A stretch of 64,000 nucleotides of DNA, taken from positions 217,001 through 281,000 of the forward strand of contig JAPTMU010000166.1 of NCBI GenBank assembly GCA_028583405.1, written 5' to 3'. Positions 44,421-58,534 of the stretch are shown here, piece after piece; position 1 is the first letter of the stretch; the number at the start of each line of letters is the position of its first letter. The stretch comes from Pogonophryne albipinna (taxonomy: Eukaryota; Chordata; Actinopteri; Perciformes; Artedidraconidae). The notes below the pieces were generated by a model. That model did no database searches. It was not told the origin of the DNA and worked only from the letters and a program-made list of their open reading frames with translations. Made by a program: the position numbers and the translations under genes.

Positions 44421-44990
44421 ATTTTCATACGAACTCTTGGCGTCTATTTAGAGGTTTTTGTCTCTGATGTATGGACACCCTCGCTCCCCCCTCTCTCTCT
44501 CTGTCTCCCATCTTGTTTCAGCCTGTCTCCCCCTCCTCCCTCAGACAGACCCTCCCATCATTGCCCTCCGTCTGGCTTCCCTTTCAGCCTCCTGCCCGGC
44601 CACCGCCCCGTTCCTTCTGTCTGTCTGGCTGTCCTTTACCCAGATGCCCCCAGAACCACTGCCCATTACCCGCCATCACTACATCTCTCTCCCCCCTCTC
44701 TCCCCCCTCTCACCCTTTTTATCTGTTTCCCATCAGCGGTCAGACTCTATAACCACCACGGCCCCTGATTGGACCCCCACACAATACAGACTGTTGCAAT
44801 CATGGTGCAATAAACCTGCAATGTGCAATATCAGATCAGATGTCACTTTTGCTGTAACGTTGTACATTTCCCCGCTGCAGGGTTAGCAAAGGAATTTGAT
44901 TTATGTCACTTTTTAAAAATTGGATAGATGAGTTACTTGAGAAACATTTTGAATGCAGGTCTTTCACTGAAACAGAGTATTCCTACAATC
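44421..44990. other. gene-free stretch
   Basis: Pyrimidine-rich sequence with an open frame of low complexity. I find no supported exon. Confidence 0.35.
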
Positions 44991-45350
44991 TCTACTTTTA
45001 CTCAAGAACAAGATCTGAGTACTTCTACTTTTACTCAAGAACAAGATCTGAGTACTTCTACTTTTACTCAAGTACAAGATCTGAGTACTTTTACTTTTAC
45101 TCAAGTACAAGATCTGAGTACTTTTACTTTTACTCAAGTCCAAGATCTGAGTACTTCTACTTTTACTCAAGAACAAGATCTGAGTACTTCTACTTTTACT
45201 CAAGTACAAGATCTGAGTACTTTTACTTTTACTCAAGTACAAGATCTGAGTACTTTTACTTTTACTCAAGTCCAAGATCTGAGTACTTTTACTTTTACTC
45301 AAGAACAATCTGAGTACTTTTACTTTTACTCAAGTACAATCTGAGTACTT
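44991..45350 (+). repeat. 33-bp minisatellite, array G (relative of array F)
   Basis: About 11 copies of the TCTGAGTACTTCTACTTTTA/CTCAAGAACAAGA unit, all of the TACTCA type with GAACAA, GTACAA or GTCCAA variants. It ends CTTCTCCCGCCTCTG, like a MITE terminus. Confidence 0.95.
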
Positions 45351-45438
45351 CTCCCGCCTCTGCATTTGACAATAAACCCATTAAATTGATATATATAAAT
45401 ATGATAGTATACATACAGCTGTCTTCTTTTGCTGTAAC

Positions 45439-48400
45439 CAGAGATTGCAAAAGCAAACACATCCTTTTCTCAAGTAGAAGTACAGATACTCGTGTTTAAA
45501 AATACTCTGGTAAAAGTAGAAGTACTGACTAAACTTCTTTACTCAAGTAAAAGTAAAGAGGGCTTTGAAATGTACTTCAGTAAAAAGTACCCATAACTAG
45601 CAGCTGTTTTAAAGAGTACCTGACCTCCCTTTATATTAATAGAACAACAATGTCATTGTTAGCTAATGAATGTTTCCATGCTGAACAACGGCAACATGAC
45701 AACGTTTCCATTGGTCCCTCTTCTTTAGAGAAGACCAGGAAATGATGGATACACGGATCGTGTTCAAATCAATAGGCACGCAATGACTCTAAAGAATAAT
45801 GATCACGCCACCAAACACACATTCAGACTAAAGGAACCAGCTGTTTGGAAAATGAGAGAAGTAGAAAGTACAGGTATTTGGGTTCAACATGTAAGAAGTA
45901 GAAAGTACAGGTATTTGGGTTCAACATGTAAGAAGTAGAAAGTACAGGTATTTGGGTTCAACATGTAAGAAGTAGAAAGTACAGGTATTTGAGTTCAACA
46001 TGTAAGAAGTAGAAAGTACAGGTATTTGAGTTCAACATGTAAGAAGTAGAAAGTACAGGATATTTGGGTTCAACATGTAAGAAGTAGAAAGTACAGGTAT
46101 TTGGGTTCAACATGTAAGAAGTAGAAAGTACAGGTATTTGAGTTCAACATGTAAGAAGTAGAAAGTACAGGTATTTGAGTTCAACATGTAAGAAGTAGAA
46201 AGTACAGGTATTTGAGTTCAACATGTAAGAAGTAGAAAGTACAGGTATTTGGGTTCAACATGTAAGAAGTAGAAAGTACAGGTATTTGAGTTCAACATGT
46301 GAAGAAGTAGAAAGTACAGGTATTTGAGTTCAACATGTAAGAAGTAGAAAGTACAGGTATTTGGGTTCAACATGTAAGAAGTAGAAAGTACAGGTATTTG
46401 ATGTTCAACATGTAAGAAGTAGAAAGTACAGGTATTTGTGGTTCAACATGTAAGAAGTAGAAAGTACAGGTATTTGTGTTCAACATGTAAGAAGTAGAAA
46501 GTACAGGTATTTGTGGTTCAACATGTAAGAAGTAGAAAGTACAGGTATTTGGGTTCAACATGTAAGAAGTAGAAAGTACAGGTATTTGAGTTCAACATGT
46601 AAGAAGTAGAAAGTACAGGTATTTGTGTTCAACATGTAAGAAGTAGAAAGTACAGGTATTTGTAGTTCAACATGTGAGAAGTAGAAAGTACAGGTATTTG
46701 TGTTCAACATGTAAGAAGTAGAAAGTACAGGTATTTGGGTTCAAAGTGTAAGAAGTAGAAAGTACAGGTATTTGTGTTCAACATGTAAGAAGTAGAAAGT
46801 ACAGGTATTTGTGTTCAACATGTAAGAAGTAGAAAGTACAGGTATTTGGGTTCAACATGTGAGAAGTAGAAAGTACAGGTATTTGGGTTCAACATGTGAG
46901 AAGTAGAAAGTACAGGTATTTGGGTTCAACATGTAAGAAGTAGAAAGTACAGGTATTTGTGTTCAACATGTAAGAAGTAGAAAGTACAGGTATTTGGGTT
47001 CAAAGTGTAAGAAGTAGAAAGTACAGGTATTTGTGTTCAACAGTGTAAGAAGTAGAAAGTACAGGTATTTGTGTTCAACATGTAAGAAGTAGAAAGTACA
47101 GGTATTTGGGTTCAACAGTGTAAGAAGTAGAAAGTACAGGTATTTGTGTTCAACAGTGTAAGAAGTAGAAAGTACAGGTATTTGTGTTCAACATGTAAGA
47201 AGTAGAAAGTACAGGTATTTGAGTTCAACATGTAAGAAGTAGAAAGTACAGGTATTTGGGTTCAACATGTAAGAAGTAGAAAGTACAGGTATTTGTGTTC
47301 AACATGTAAGAAGTAGAAAGTACAGGTATTTGGGTTCAACATGTAAGAAGTAGAAAGTACAGGTATTTGAGTTCAACATGTAAGAAGTAGAAAGTTACAG
47401 GTATTTGGGTTCAACATGTAAGAAGTAGAAAGTACAGGTATTTGAGTTCAACATGTAAGAAGTAGAAAGTACAGGTATTTGTGTTCAACAGTGTAAGAAG
47501 TAGAAAGTACAGGTATTTGGTTCAACAGTGTAAGAAGTAGAAAGTACAGGTATTTGTGTTCAACATGTAAGAAGTAGAAAGTACAGGTATTTGGGTTCAA
47601 CATGTAAGAAGTAGAAAGTACAGGTATTTGGGTTCAACATGTAAGAAGTAGAAAGTACAGGTATTTGTAGTTCAACATGTAAGAAGTAGAAAGTACAGGT
47701 ATTTGGGTTCAACATGTAAGAAGTAGAAAGTACAGGTATTTGAGTTCAACATGTAAGAAGTAGAAAGTACAGGTATTTGTGTTCAACATGTAAGAAGTAG
47801 AAAGTACAGGTATTTGTGTTCAACATGTAAGAAGTAGAAAGTACAGGTATTTGTGTTCAACATGTAAGAAGTAGAAAGTACAGGTATTTGTGTTCAACAT
47901 GTAAGAAGTAGAAAGTACAGGTATTTGTGTTCAACATGTAAGAAGTAGAAAGTACAGGTATTTGGGTTCAACATGTAAGAAGTAGAAAGTACAGGTATTT
48001 GGGTTCAACATGTAAGAAGTAGAAAGTACAGGTATTTGAGTTCAACATGTAAGAAGTAGAAAGTACAGGTATTTGGGTTCAACATGTAAGAAGTAGAAAG
48101 TACAGGTATTTGTGTTCAACATGTAAGAAGTAGAAAGTACAGGTATTTGAGTTCAACATGTAAGAAGTAGAAAGTACAGGTATTTGTGTTCAACATGTAA
48201 GAAGTAGAAAGTACAGGTATTTGTGTTCAACATGTAAGAAGTAGAAAGTACAGGTATTTGGGTTCAACATGTAAGAAGTAGAAAGTACAGGTATTTGTGT
48301 TCAACATGTAAGAAGTAGAAAGTACAGGTATTTGGGTTCAACATGTAAGAAGTAGAAAGTACAGGTATTTGTGTTCAACATGTAAGAAGTAGAAAGTACA

Positions 48401-50659
48401 GGTATTTGAGTTCAACATGTAAGAAGTAGAAAGTACAGGTATTTGTGTTCAACATGTAAGAAGTAGAAAGTACAGGTATTTGGGTTCAACATGTAAGAAG
48501 TAGAAAGTACAGGTATTTGTGTTCAACATGTAAGAAGTAGAAAGTACAGGTATTTGGGTTCAACATGTAAGAAGTAGAAAGTACAGGTATTTGTGTTCAA
48601 CATGTAAGAAGTAGAAAGTACAGGTATTTGTGTTCAACATGTAAGAAGTAGAAAGTACAGGTATTTGTGGTTCAACATGTAAGAAGTAGAAAGTACAGGT
48701 ATTTGGGTTCAACATGTAAGAAGTAGAAAGTACAGGTATTTGTGTTCAACATGTAAGAAGTAGAAAGTACAGGTATTTGTGTTCAACATGTAAGAAGTAG
48801 AAAGTACAGGTATTTGAGGTTCAACATGTAAGAAGTAGAAAGTACAGGTATTTGTGTTCAACATGTAAGAAGTAGAAAGTACAGGTATTTGGGTTCAACA
48901 TGTAAGAAGTAGAAAGTACAGGTATTTGAGTTCAACATGTAAGAAGTAGAAAGTACAGGTATTTGTGTTCAACATGTAAGAAGTAGAAAGTACAGGTATT
49001 TGTGTTCAACAGTGTAAGAAGTAGAAAGTACAGGTATTTGGGTTCAACATGTAAGAAGTAGAAAGTACAGGTATTTGGGTTCAACATGTAAGAAGTAGAA
49101 AGTACAGGTATTTGAGTTCAACATGTAAGAAGTAGAAAGTACAGGTATTTGTAGTTCAACATGTAAGAAGTAGAAAGTACAGGTATTTGTGTTCAACATG
49201 TAAGAAGTAGAAAGTACAGGTATTTGGGTTCAACATGTAAGAAGTAGAAAGTACAGGTATTTGGGTTCAACATGTAAGAAGTAGAAAGTACAGGTATTTG
49301 TGTTCAACATGTAAGAAGTAGAAAGTACAGGTATTTGTGTTCAACATGTAAGAAGTAGAAAGTACAGGTATTTGAGTTCAACATGTAAGAAGTAGAAAGT
49401 ACAGGTATTTGTGTTCAACATGTAAGAAGTAGAAAGTACAGGTATTTGTGTTCAACATGTAAGAAGTAGAAAGTACAGGTATTTGGGTTCAACATGTAAG
49501 AAGTAGAAAGTACAGGTATTTGGAGTTCAACATGTAAGAAGTAGAAAGTACAGGTATTTGGGTTCAACATGTAAGAAGTAGAAAGTACAGGTATTTGTAG
49601 TTCAACATGTAAGAAGTAGAAAGTACAGGTATTTGTGTTCAACATGTAAGAAGTAGAAAGTACAGGTATTTGTGTTCAACATGTAAGAAGTAGAAAGTAC
49701 AGGTATTTGGGTTCAACAGTGTAAGAAGTAGAAAGTACAGGTATTTGTGTTCAACATGTAAGAAGTAGAAAGTTACAGGTATTTGGGTTCAACATGTAAG
49801 AAGTAGAAAGTTACAGGTATTTGGGTTCAACAGTGTAAGAAGTAGAAAGTACAGGTATTTGTGTTCAACATGTAAGAAGTAGAAAGTACAGGTATTTGTG
49901 TTCAACATGTAAGAAGTAGAAAGTACAGGTATTTGAGTTCAACATGTAAGAAGTAGAAAGTACAGGATATTTGTGTTCAACAGTGTAAGAAGTAGAAAGT
50001 ACAGGTATTTGTGTTCACATGTAAGAAGTAGAAAGTTACAGGTATTTGTGTTCAACATGTAAGAAGTAGAAAGTACAGGTATTTGGGTTCAACATGTAAG
50101 AAGTAGAAAGTACAGGTATTTGAGTTCAACATGTAAGAAGTAGAAAGTACAGGTATTAGTGTTCAACATGTAAGAAGTAGAAAGTTACAGGTATTTGTGT
50201 TCAAAGTGTAAGAAGTAGAAAGTACAGGTATTTGTGTTCAACATGTAAGAAGTAGAAAGTACAGGTATTTGGGTTCAACATGTAAGAAGTAGAAAGTACA
50301 GGTATTTGGGTTCAACATGTAAGAAGTAGAAAGTACAGGTATTTGTGTTCAACATGTAAGAAGTAGAAAGTACAGGTATTTGAGTTCATCATGTAAGAAG
50401 TAGAAAGTACAGGTATTTGTGTTCAACATGTAAGAAGTAGAAAGTACAGGTATTTGAGTTCATCATGTAAGAAGTAGAAAGTACAGGTATTTGTGTTCAA
50501 CATGTAAGAAGTAGAAAGTACAGGTATTTGTGTTCAACATGTAAGAAGTCAAAGTAAAAAGTAGTCAGAAAAATAAGTAGTGGAGTAAAGTACTGACACC
50601 AGAAACATGTACTTAAGTACAGTAACAAAGTATTTGTACTCCACTACTTCCCACCTCTT
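45439..50659 (+). mobile_element. hAT-like MITE inflated to 5.2 kb by an internal array
   Basis: Left end CAGAGATTGCAAAAGC and right end TTCCCACCTCTT are flanked by GCTGTAAC (45,431-45,438) and GCTGTGAC (50,660-50,667), an 8-bp target duplication with one mismatch. Non-array sequence totals only about 0.5 kb (AAGTAGAAGTACAGATACTC on the left; AGTGGAGTAAAGTACTGACA on the right). Confidence 0.75.
45857..50548 (+). repeat. 37-bp minisatellite, array H
   Basis: About 127 copies of AGAAGTAGAAAGTACAGGTA plus TTTGTGTTCAACATGTA. A G, T or A follows TATTTG. Unlike the other arrays it has many one- and two-base indels (AACAGTGTAAG, AGTTACAGG, TTTGTAGTTC, TTTGTGGTTC), several recurring in separated units. 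Confidence 0.98.
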
Positions 50660-50667
50660 GCTGTGAC

Positions 50668-51930
50668 GCTGTAAATGTCCTCGCTGTGGGACGAATAAAG
50701 GGATTCTGATTCTGATAACCTCGTCTCCCCCTCGTCTCCCCTCTGCACAGATGCCTGGCTTGGTTTGCAACAGCTGTCTCTCCATGTGCCACCACCAAGT
50801 GTTGCCTCCATGGTGGTGGTGGGGGGGGGGGGAGAGTGGATTAGTCATGAATATTCATGCTCCCTTGTATGAACCACCCAACAGAAAAATGGCTCCACAG
50901 AGGAGACAAACGATTGTCATGCGTCTATAGAATCAGAATCAGGTTTATCACCAGGTGGGTTGACACGTACGAGGAATTTGACTTGATGTCGTGGTGCGTA
51001 AGTAAAAGTAAAACAAAAATACAGAGAACTAGAAAAATAATACAAAATATAGTAAAATATAACCGTATTTACATAGAAATGGAATGGAACAAAATATTGA
51101 ATAAAAATCGGCAAAAAAACAGATATTGTTGTAGATTGTGTGAAACGTGACTTTTTAACAATGGATTTCCTTAAACTTTAGAAACAAATAAATTAAAGAA
51201 TATATATTATTGCCATTTAAATAATAATCGGAATCCAAAATCATGATTAGAAAAATAAATAATTCAGCCCTTAACAATCCTTGCAGAACATGTAAATGCT
51301 TGGTTTAAAAGCAACTAATTAATATATTACAATTAAACATTACTTTTATTCCAATCCTCACACACTTCATGCATATAATATCCTGCTTTAATTTACTGTA
51401 AATTGGTATTTCCATTTTTTAATGCTGTTTTATTTCTATTTTGAGATGTTTACATTTTAGAATAGTACACGCCTGCTCTTGTAATGTGCCTTGTCCTTCA
51501 TGCTGCTGCAACGCAAACATTTCCAACAGAGAAATGGGGGAGACTCCACCCCTCAGAGGAGAGGGAGTTAAGGATTGGGAGGACATGATGGAGGAGTTTT
51601 GGAAGCGGGAGGCAGACGGAGGAGAGGAGGCGGACCAGACTGAATGGCAGGGATCCATAAAACGATACCCCCCCCCCCCCCCTCAGAGGTGTGAGAGAGG
51701 CATGGGAAAGGGAAATGGGAGCCGATTGGAAATTTGGGAAAGAGGAACATTGTGTACCTTCAGGATTTGGCGTGAAACCTCTGCTTTCTGCAGTCAATGA
51801 TTCATTCAAATGCTGTGAAGAGGAGACTTTGAAGTCAAATGTAAAACCACTCAGGTTACGAAATGTACACGTTTAGTTCAGCAGGATAATCTCCACACAT
51901 TAACACCACTTTATGATTTCTGAAGTAAAA
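50668..51930. other. gene-free stretch
   Basis: 50,695-50,720 (ATAAAGGGATTCTGATTCTG) and 50,935-51,020 (AATCAGAATCAGGTTTATCA, GTACGAGGAATTTGACTT) are dispersed fish repeats. 51,500-51,800 is purine-rich with a C14 run. No exon is supported. Confidence 0.45.
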
Positions 51931-52949
51931 AGCTAATGTTGGGCTATAAAAGGAACTACAGCACGGTCACATGACTACACGTCACCACCGCTAAGCTAAA
52001 GGCGGCTAATGTTGGGCTATAAAGGAACTACAGCACGGTCACAAGACTTCACGTCACCACCGCTAAGCTAAAGGCGGCTAATGTTGGGCTATAAAGGAAC
52101 TACAGCACGGTCACATGACTTCACGTCACCACCGCTAAGCTAAAGGCGGCTAATGTTGGGCTATAAAGGAACTACAGCACGGTCACATGACTTCCCGTCA
52201 CCACCGCTAAGCTAAAGGTGGCTAATGTTGGGCTATAAAGGAACTACAGCACGGTCACATGACTTCCCGTCACCACCGCTAAGCTAAAGGGGCTAATGTT
52301 GGGCTATACAGGAACTACAGCACGGTCACATGACTTCACATCACCAGCGCTAAGCTAAAGGTGGCTAATGTTGGCCTATAAAGGAACTACAGCACGGTCA
52401 CATGACTTCACGTCACCACCGCTAAGCTAAAGGTGGCTAATGTTGGGCTATAAAGGAACTACAGCACGGTCACATGACTTCACGTCACCACCGCTAAGCT
52501 AAAGGAGGCTAATGTTGGGCTATAAAGGAACTACAGCACGGTCACATGACTTCATGTCACCACCGCTATGCTAAAGGTAGCTAATGTTGGGCTATAAAGG
52601 AACTACAGCACGGTCACATGACTTCACGTCACCACCGCTAAGCTAAAGGTAGCTAATGTTGGGCTATAAAGGAACTACAGCACGGTCACATGACTTCACG
52701 TCACCACCGCTAAGCTAAAGGTAGCTAATGTTGGGCTATAAAGGAACTACAGCACGGTCACATGACTTCACGTCACCACCGCTAAGCTAAAGGTAGCTAA
52801 TGTTGGGCTATAAAGGAACTACAGCACGGTCACATGACTTCACGTCACCACCGCTAAGCTAAAGGTAGCTAATGTTGGGCTATAAAGGAACTACAGCACG
52901 GTCACATGACTTCACATCACCACCGCTAAGCTAAAGGTGGCTAATGTTA
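51931..52949 (+). repeat. 72-bp minisatellite, array J
   Basis: About 14 copies of the unit seen at 1-474, same orientation. It ends into the host element flank (GCATGATGACAATTAGTCGT, CTCATTTAGAAACTGG). Confidence 0.97.
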
Positions 52950-54158
<1,209 letters not shown>

Positions 54159-54171
54159 GAGTTAATCAGAC

Positions 54172-54259
54172 CTGTAAAACCCTGCTTGCTGGTGGAAGAT
54201 AAGCTCAGTGCTGTTAGCCTCCTGAGAGCGACTCTCCTCCAGCGCTGCCGGGGAACCGC
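54172..54259 (-). CDS. Candidate internal exon, unrecognised
   Basis: Acceptor CCTCTCTTATCAG|GC is good. The donor TTTTACAG|gtctga is weak. The frame reads GSPAALEESRSQEANSTE, then LIFHQQAGFY, with coding-like third positions, and leaves two bases (AG), which fits the 30,404 candidate exon. It sits between two CA microsatellites. Confidence 0.25.
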
Positions 54260-54318
54260 CTGATAAGAGAGGAGAGTGTGGGATACCCTGAGACACACAC
54301 ACACACACACACATATAT

Positions 54319-54353
<35 letters not shown>

Positions 54354-54369
54354 CACACACACACACACC

Positions 54370-56278
54370 ATCAGTTAGCCAGGATCTTCTGCTGAGCCAA
54401 TCAGAAGCTAGAGGGCCCGAGGCTCCACAAATCATCCTCGTCCATCAGGTGTTGCTAATCTCGCTGCAGGTGGCTGTTAGCATCTATGCTAATGGAAGCT
54501 TCTGCATGTGAGATTATTGCAGAAATATGTATTTATTCGGGGGGGAATTCAGAAAATGATTGCTTCTCTTCACTTTTAAGATCTTTTATCAAAAACCAAA
54601 TCAATCAGAAAACTTTCTCCTATAACTTTACGCTCCTGTATTTGAAGTTCTCCTACCTTGATGTACAAAGGGCTACCTCACTTTCTCAGGGGTTTTTATT
54701 TGGTAATTAAGCTCCGATGCTAATTAAGCTCCAACCTGTGTTTCTAAGGCCCGTCGGGATTCAGTTCAAATGATCCAGTGAACATATATATACGCTGAGA
54801 TATGGAAATACTGCGTTTCAACATCAGAAGGTGTTTGAAAAGTCAGAGGAGGAATCTATGCAGCGATGTATTTTAATATCAAAGACACAACCTCAAGAGC
54901 TTTGTGAAAAAGAATGAGCAAGAGTGAGATAAATATGCAATTAACTCAGTATATCATTTATGTAATAAACCAGTACATGGACTTTAACTGGATTAAGACG
55001 CAACCATTGACTCGTATTGTTGAATAACATTTAGTTATTAGCGTTCCTTATTCTTCTATTTGTTTGTCTGCTAAACTGTGAAGACCTTTTTGTAATCTAT
55101 TTTTCATGTTGTTTTGTATATGCACACGTGTGTCTTTGCCTCTGCAGCCCCTCTGCAGCCCCTCTGCAGCCCCTCTGCAGCCCCTCTGCAGTGGCCCCCT
55201 AGCTTTGACATGACAAAACTGATATTTTTGTTTCACATTGGATCTTTTATCTTGGAGTTTGAAGTGAGACTGTGTGAAATAATATTTATAATTCATCTGC
55301 TCATAGATGCATCACATCCTTCTGTATCTATCCTGACCTTTCCCTGTGGGGGGCAACAGTCACATTTTAGACCCCTGAGAAATGTGTTTGGATCTAAAAA
55401 AGTTTAAATGATTTTGAGGAAATTATTAATAATTCAGAAAATAAATACATTTTTTTTATTATGTTTTTTTGGGGGGGATTTCTTTTTTCTGGTTTTTCAG
55501 ATTTGTTGGGGGGGGGGTCTTAAAGATCACAGGATTCAGATTGTGTTTCTCTGAAACTCAAGGTCTGATAGTACAGTCTGAATTCTGAGGGATGAAATCT
55601 GATTTATGTCATTCTTTCAATTTCAGGAAAGAAATCTGGAATTAAATATTTTTTGTTTCGTTTTTTGAATTTTGAATTTACTTTTTCTCAGAACTACATT
55701 TATACTTTTGGTCAGATCAAAAAAATGGACTTGATTGTTTTCGGTTCTGATATTAAAGCCTGAGGAAAATCTTTTCTGAAAATCTTAAAGATTACAGAAT
55801 TCTGACTTTTTCTCTCAGAACAAAAATAAAAAATCACATGTGTCCCTTACCCTCTTCCGTACATTAGCCTGCAGGACGTAGTGGAGTATCAAGTACCTCA
55901 ATGTTTTGAAGTACTTGAAATCCACCTCTTTGTGGCAGAACACTTGACTCCTCTGCAGCTCTCTTTATTCTCATTTATCTCTCTTTTAATCTCTTATAAT
56001 ATTCTAACAATGTCAATTGCAGGTAATTCAACTTTCACAGAGAGATAGTAAATATTACATTATATTCTTAACATCTTCCAACTGAGTCTCAGTGGGCGAT
56101 GTAATAAAGTGCATTTACTCAAATACTGTTTGAAGTAAATCCCCTGATATAAACCTGGACATTTCATGTATTATATATATGCCTACATGTCTCGTTACAT
56201 TAACTAAGATTTGAAGTGCAGTATTTTTACTTAAACTCCCTCTGAGTTGCAGCAGATGTTGTTTGTTTTTTTTGTAAG
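54370..56278. other. gene-free single-copy stretch
   Basis: AT-rich intron-like sequence. It has a 12-bp tandem repeat (CTCTGCAGCCCC, about 4.5 copies, 55,139-55,191). No recognised gene. Confidence 0.45.
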
Positions 56279-56396
56279 TTGGCGCGGGTCAAATGCTCTT
56301 AATTGAAACCCAGCAGAAGAACCGGGAGAACGGCTCGGCTCTGCTCGAGTCCGCGGGCCGTGCCAAGGTCAGCATTCCCCAGCAGAGCGTTGTCAG
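56279..56396 (+). CDS. Candidate coding exon of an unrecognised plus-strand gene
   Basis: T-rich tract then GTAAG|TTGGCG as acceptor and a good donor GTCAG|gttagt. The frame reads VGAGQMLLIETQQKNRENGS, then ALLESAGRAKVSIPQQSVV. Codon third positions are strongly G/C-rich in an AT-rich neighbourhood, which is a marked coding signal. An internal ATG (56,293) could alternatively start translation. I cannot name the family. The AAG acceptor is the weak point. Confidence 0.5.
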
Positions 56397-57103
56397 GTTA
56401 GTGTGTATGTGTGTGTGTGTGTGTGTGCGTGCGTGCGTGCGTAAACTGCTGCGTGTTGCATGCATAACGATAAAGGGAAAGGTAAAGAAAGTTTTCACGA
56501 TGTTTTTAGGCAAACAAAAAACGAGTACAAAAGTGTTGGAGATGCTTACAGATGAGATGTTTCCAAATAGGGTCATTTTAGGGGTTACTGTGTCAAATAT
56601 GTGCGTAAAACAAACATGGTTGATCTCTTAAGAACATATTTTTTGTTTCCTAAAACCCTTAATATTTGTATCCCCTCTAAAATAAAAATACGAGCATTAA
56701 AACAACCCTGTGGTGCGTTCAGGTGCCACACAGGCCGCGTTTTCGATGCAAATGTATTTAAGAAGGAGGTCAAATAAAAGGCCTAGTCAGAAATAAAACC
56801 AACGAAATGTCTGAGAGGACTTTTCAAACCTAGAAATGAGATGCTTGTGTTGGACACGCTTTTATGAATGATGCATCACACACAGGATGAACCAGGCTTC
56901 GTGTGTAAAGCGGAAGTTAGAGAGAGTGCGCAGGTTGATTACATTAAAAAATAAATAACATCAATAATATATAATATAACATGGTGTCTATCTGCTCAGT
57001 GTAGAGAAATTGGATGCATTTTAACACGTGATTACGATCGGACAGACAAAGGGTTAATGAAAAATACAGCTTGAGAGGTTTCATCTCCTGCAGGCCGCGC
57101 AGG

Positions 57104-57146
<43 letters not shown>

Positions 57147-57927
57147 TTCATAATTAATCGGACAGATTTTAAAACGCTGTATTTGTTGTTTCACGACTGA
57201 ATTTGGGCCTTAAATCGCAAAAATATATAAATAGAATAATAAAAATATATTCATACAAATTAGTCTTCATGTTTTGTGGCCTTCTTTATATCATTAAGCT
57301 ATTTACAAACTCTAAAATATCAATACATATAATATGAATACATTAACCCCCAGTGTCACAGAGCATTTAACCCCTTTTGACCAAATTGAGGCCTGGACTC
57401 TCATTTATCCTGTAATTCACATTGTGTGTATTTTATTGTGAGTTGTAAAGCATTTCTCAAAGGTATAAAGTCGCATTGTGTGTGTTTTATCTTAATTAAA
57501 TTAAGAAACGACGGATATTAAATATAATTCAAATTAAATGGAGCTAAATCAAAAGACTGTGCATTTAATCTGGCGTAATTTAACCACGTTTTGACTCAAA
57601 ATGAGGGTTAAATGTACCTGCTGATCCTTTTAGACAGCAAAAAGGAAAGCTTAACAATAAATGCAAGTGTGGTTATATTGAGAATATAATTAGCTCATTT
57701 AATTAACCCGGTTTCCAATCAATTAATCCAACATTTAAAAATACTAAAATGTGTTTTTAGTCCAAAATTGATCTAAAAACTGGGATTTTTTTTAATGGTT
57801 TTTAATATTTTTGAGAACGACAAACTGCTCCAGCATCATATGAGCATTTATCTGAAAGTCACTGAGTGTCTATCAGCTTTGTATTCCTCTGCTTGTAGAG
57901 AAATAAAGATCCCTTCCTCTCCCTGCA
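56397..57927. other. gene-free AT-rich stretch
   Basis: Short (GT)n at 56,405-56,427 and (CA)n at 57,104-57,145. Otherwise no repeats, in contrast with the rest of the window. Confidence 0.45.
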
Positions 57928-57985
57928 TGACGTCACCAGCTGCGCACTTCCACCCAAAGCCTCTTTTACCATAAAAAGGTCAGCA
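57928..57985 (+). promoter_or_regulatory. CRE plus TATA-like element
   Basis: A perfect palindromic CRE TGACGTCA (57,928-57,935) is followed about 40 bp later by ACCATAAAAAGG. It could be a promoter or enhancer 1.1-1.9 kb before the CpG-rich exon. Confidence 0.3.
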
Positions 57986-58534
57986 CGCTTGTTTTGGGGT
58001 AATTTATTCAACACCGGGACATCTGATCCATTTCAAAACATTTAATATTTATAGTGAATACTTGCTGTGTTTCTGCACCTGCTCTGCTTTGTTCAGGACA
58101 ACATAAACACCTTAGACTCTGGGAACAACAAGGCCTTACATTTGGAGTCGTTGCTGTGCGTAAATGTGGAGGATATACTAATCTGAAATAAGGTGATATA
58201 AAGCCTAATATATGATGCAAACTTCTCTCCACACGCCTGATATCATCTGTAAAAAAAGGCATGATAATTCAATTAACTGTGGATATTTTCTACAATATTT
58301 AACTTTTTATTTCATCTTATTCTATTTTAAATGCATAAAATGTTCCTTATTCTGCATTTACTTGCCCATTTAGTCACTTGCACAATTTTCTCTTGCACTG
58401 TTTTAGTTATTTTCCTCTTCTATTATTCTTATTATATTTTGCATCTTTGGAGTAGTTTTATGTCTATATGCCAGAATTAAACTGGAGCTATTGGGTCTAT
58501 TACAAAAACACCTTTGAATGTTTAAATATTTCCC

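Noticed and set aside
44458..44886. 142-codon plus-strand frame beside array D
   Set aside because: Pyrimidine-rich low-complexity composition and no recognisable family. The AG after the CT-rich tract is probably incidental.
45857..50548. CRISPR-like regular repeats
   Set aside because: The units abut with no unique spacers, the genome is a fish, and the array lies within a transposon.
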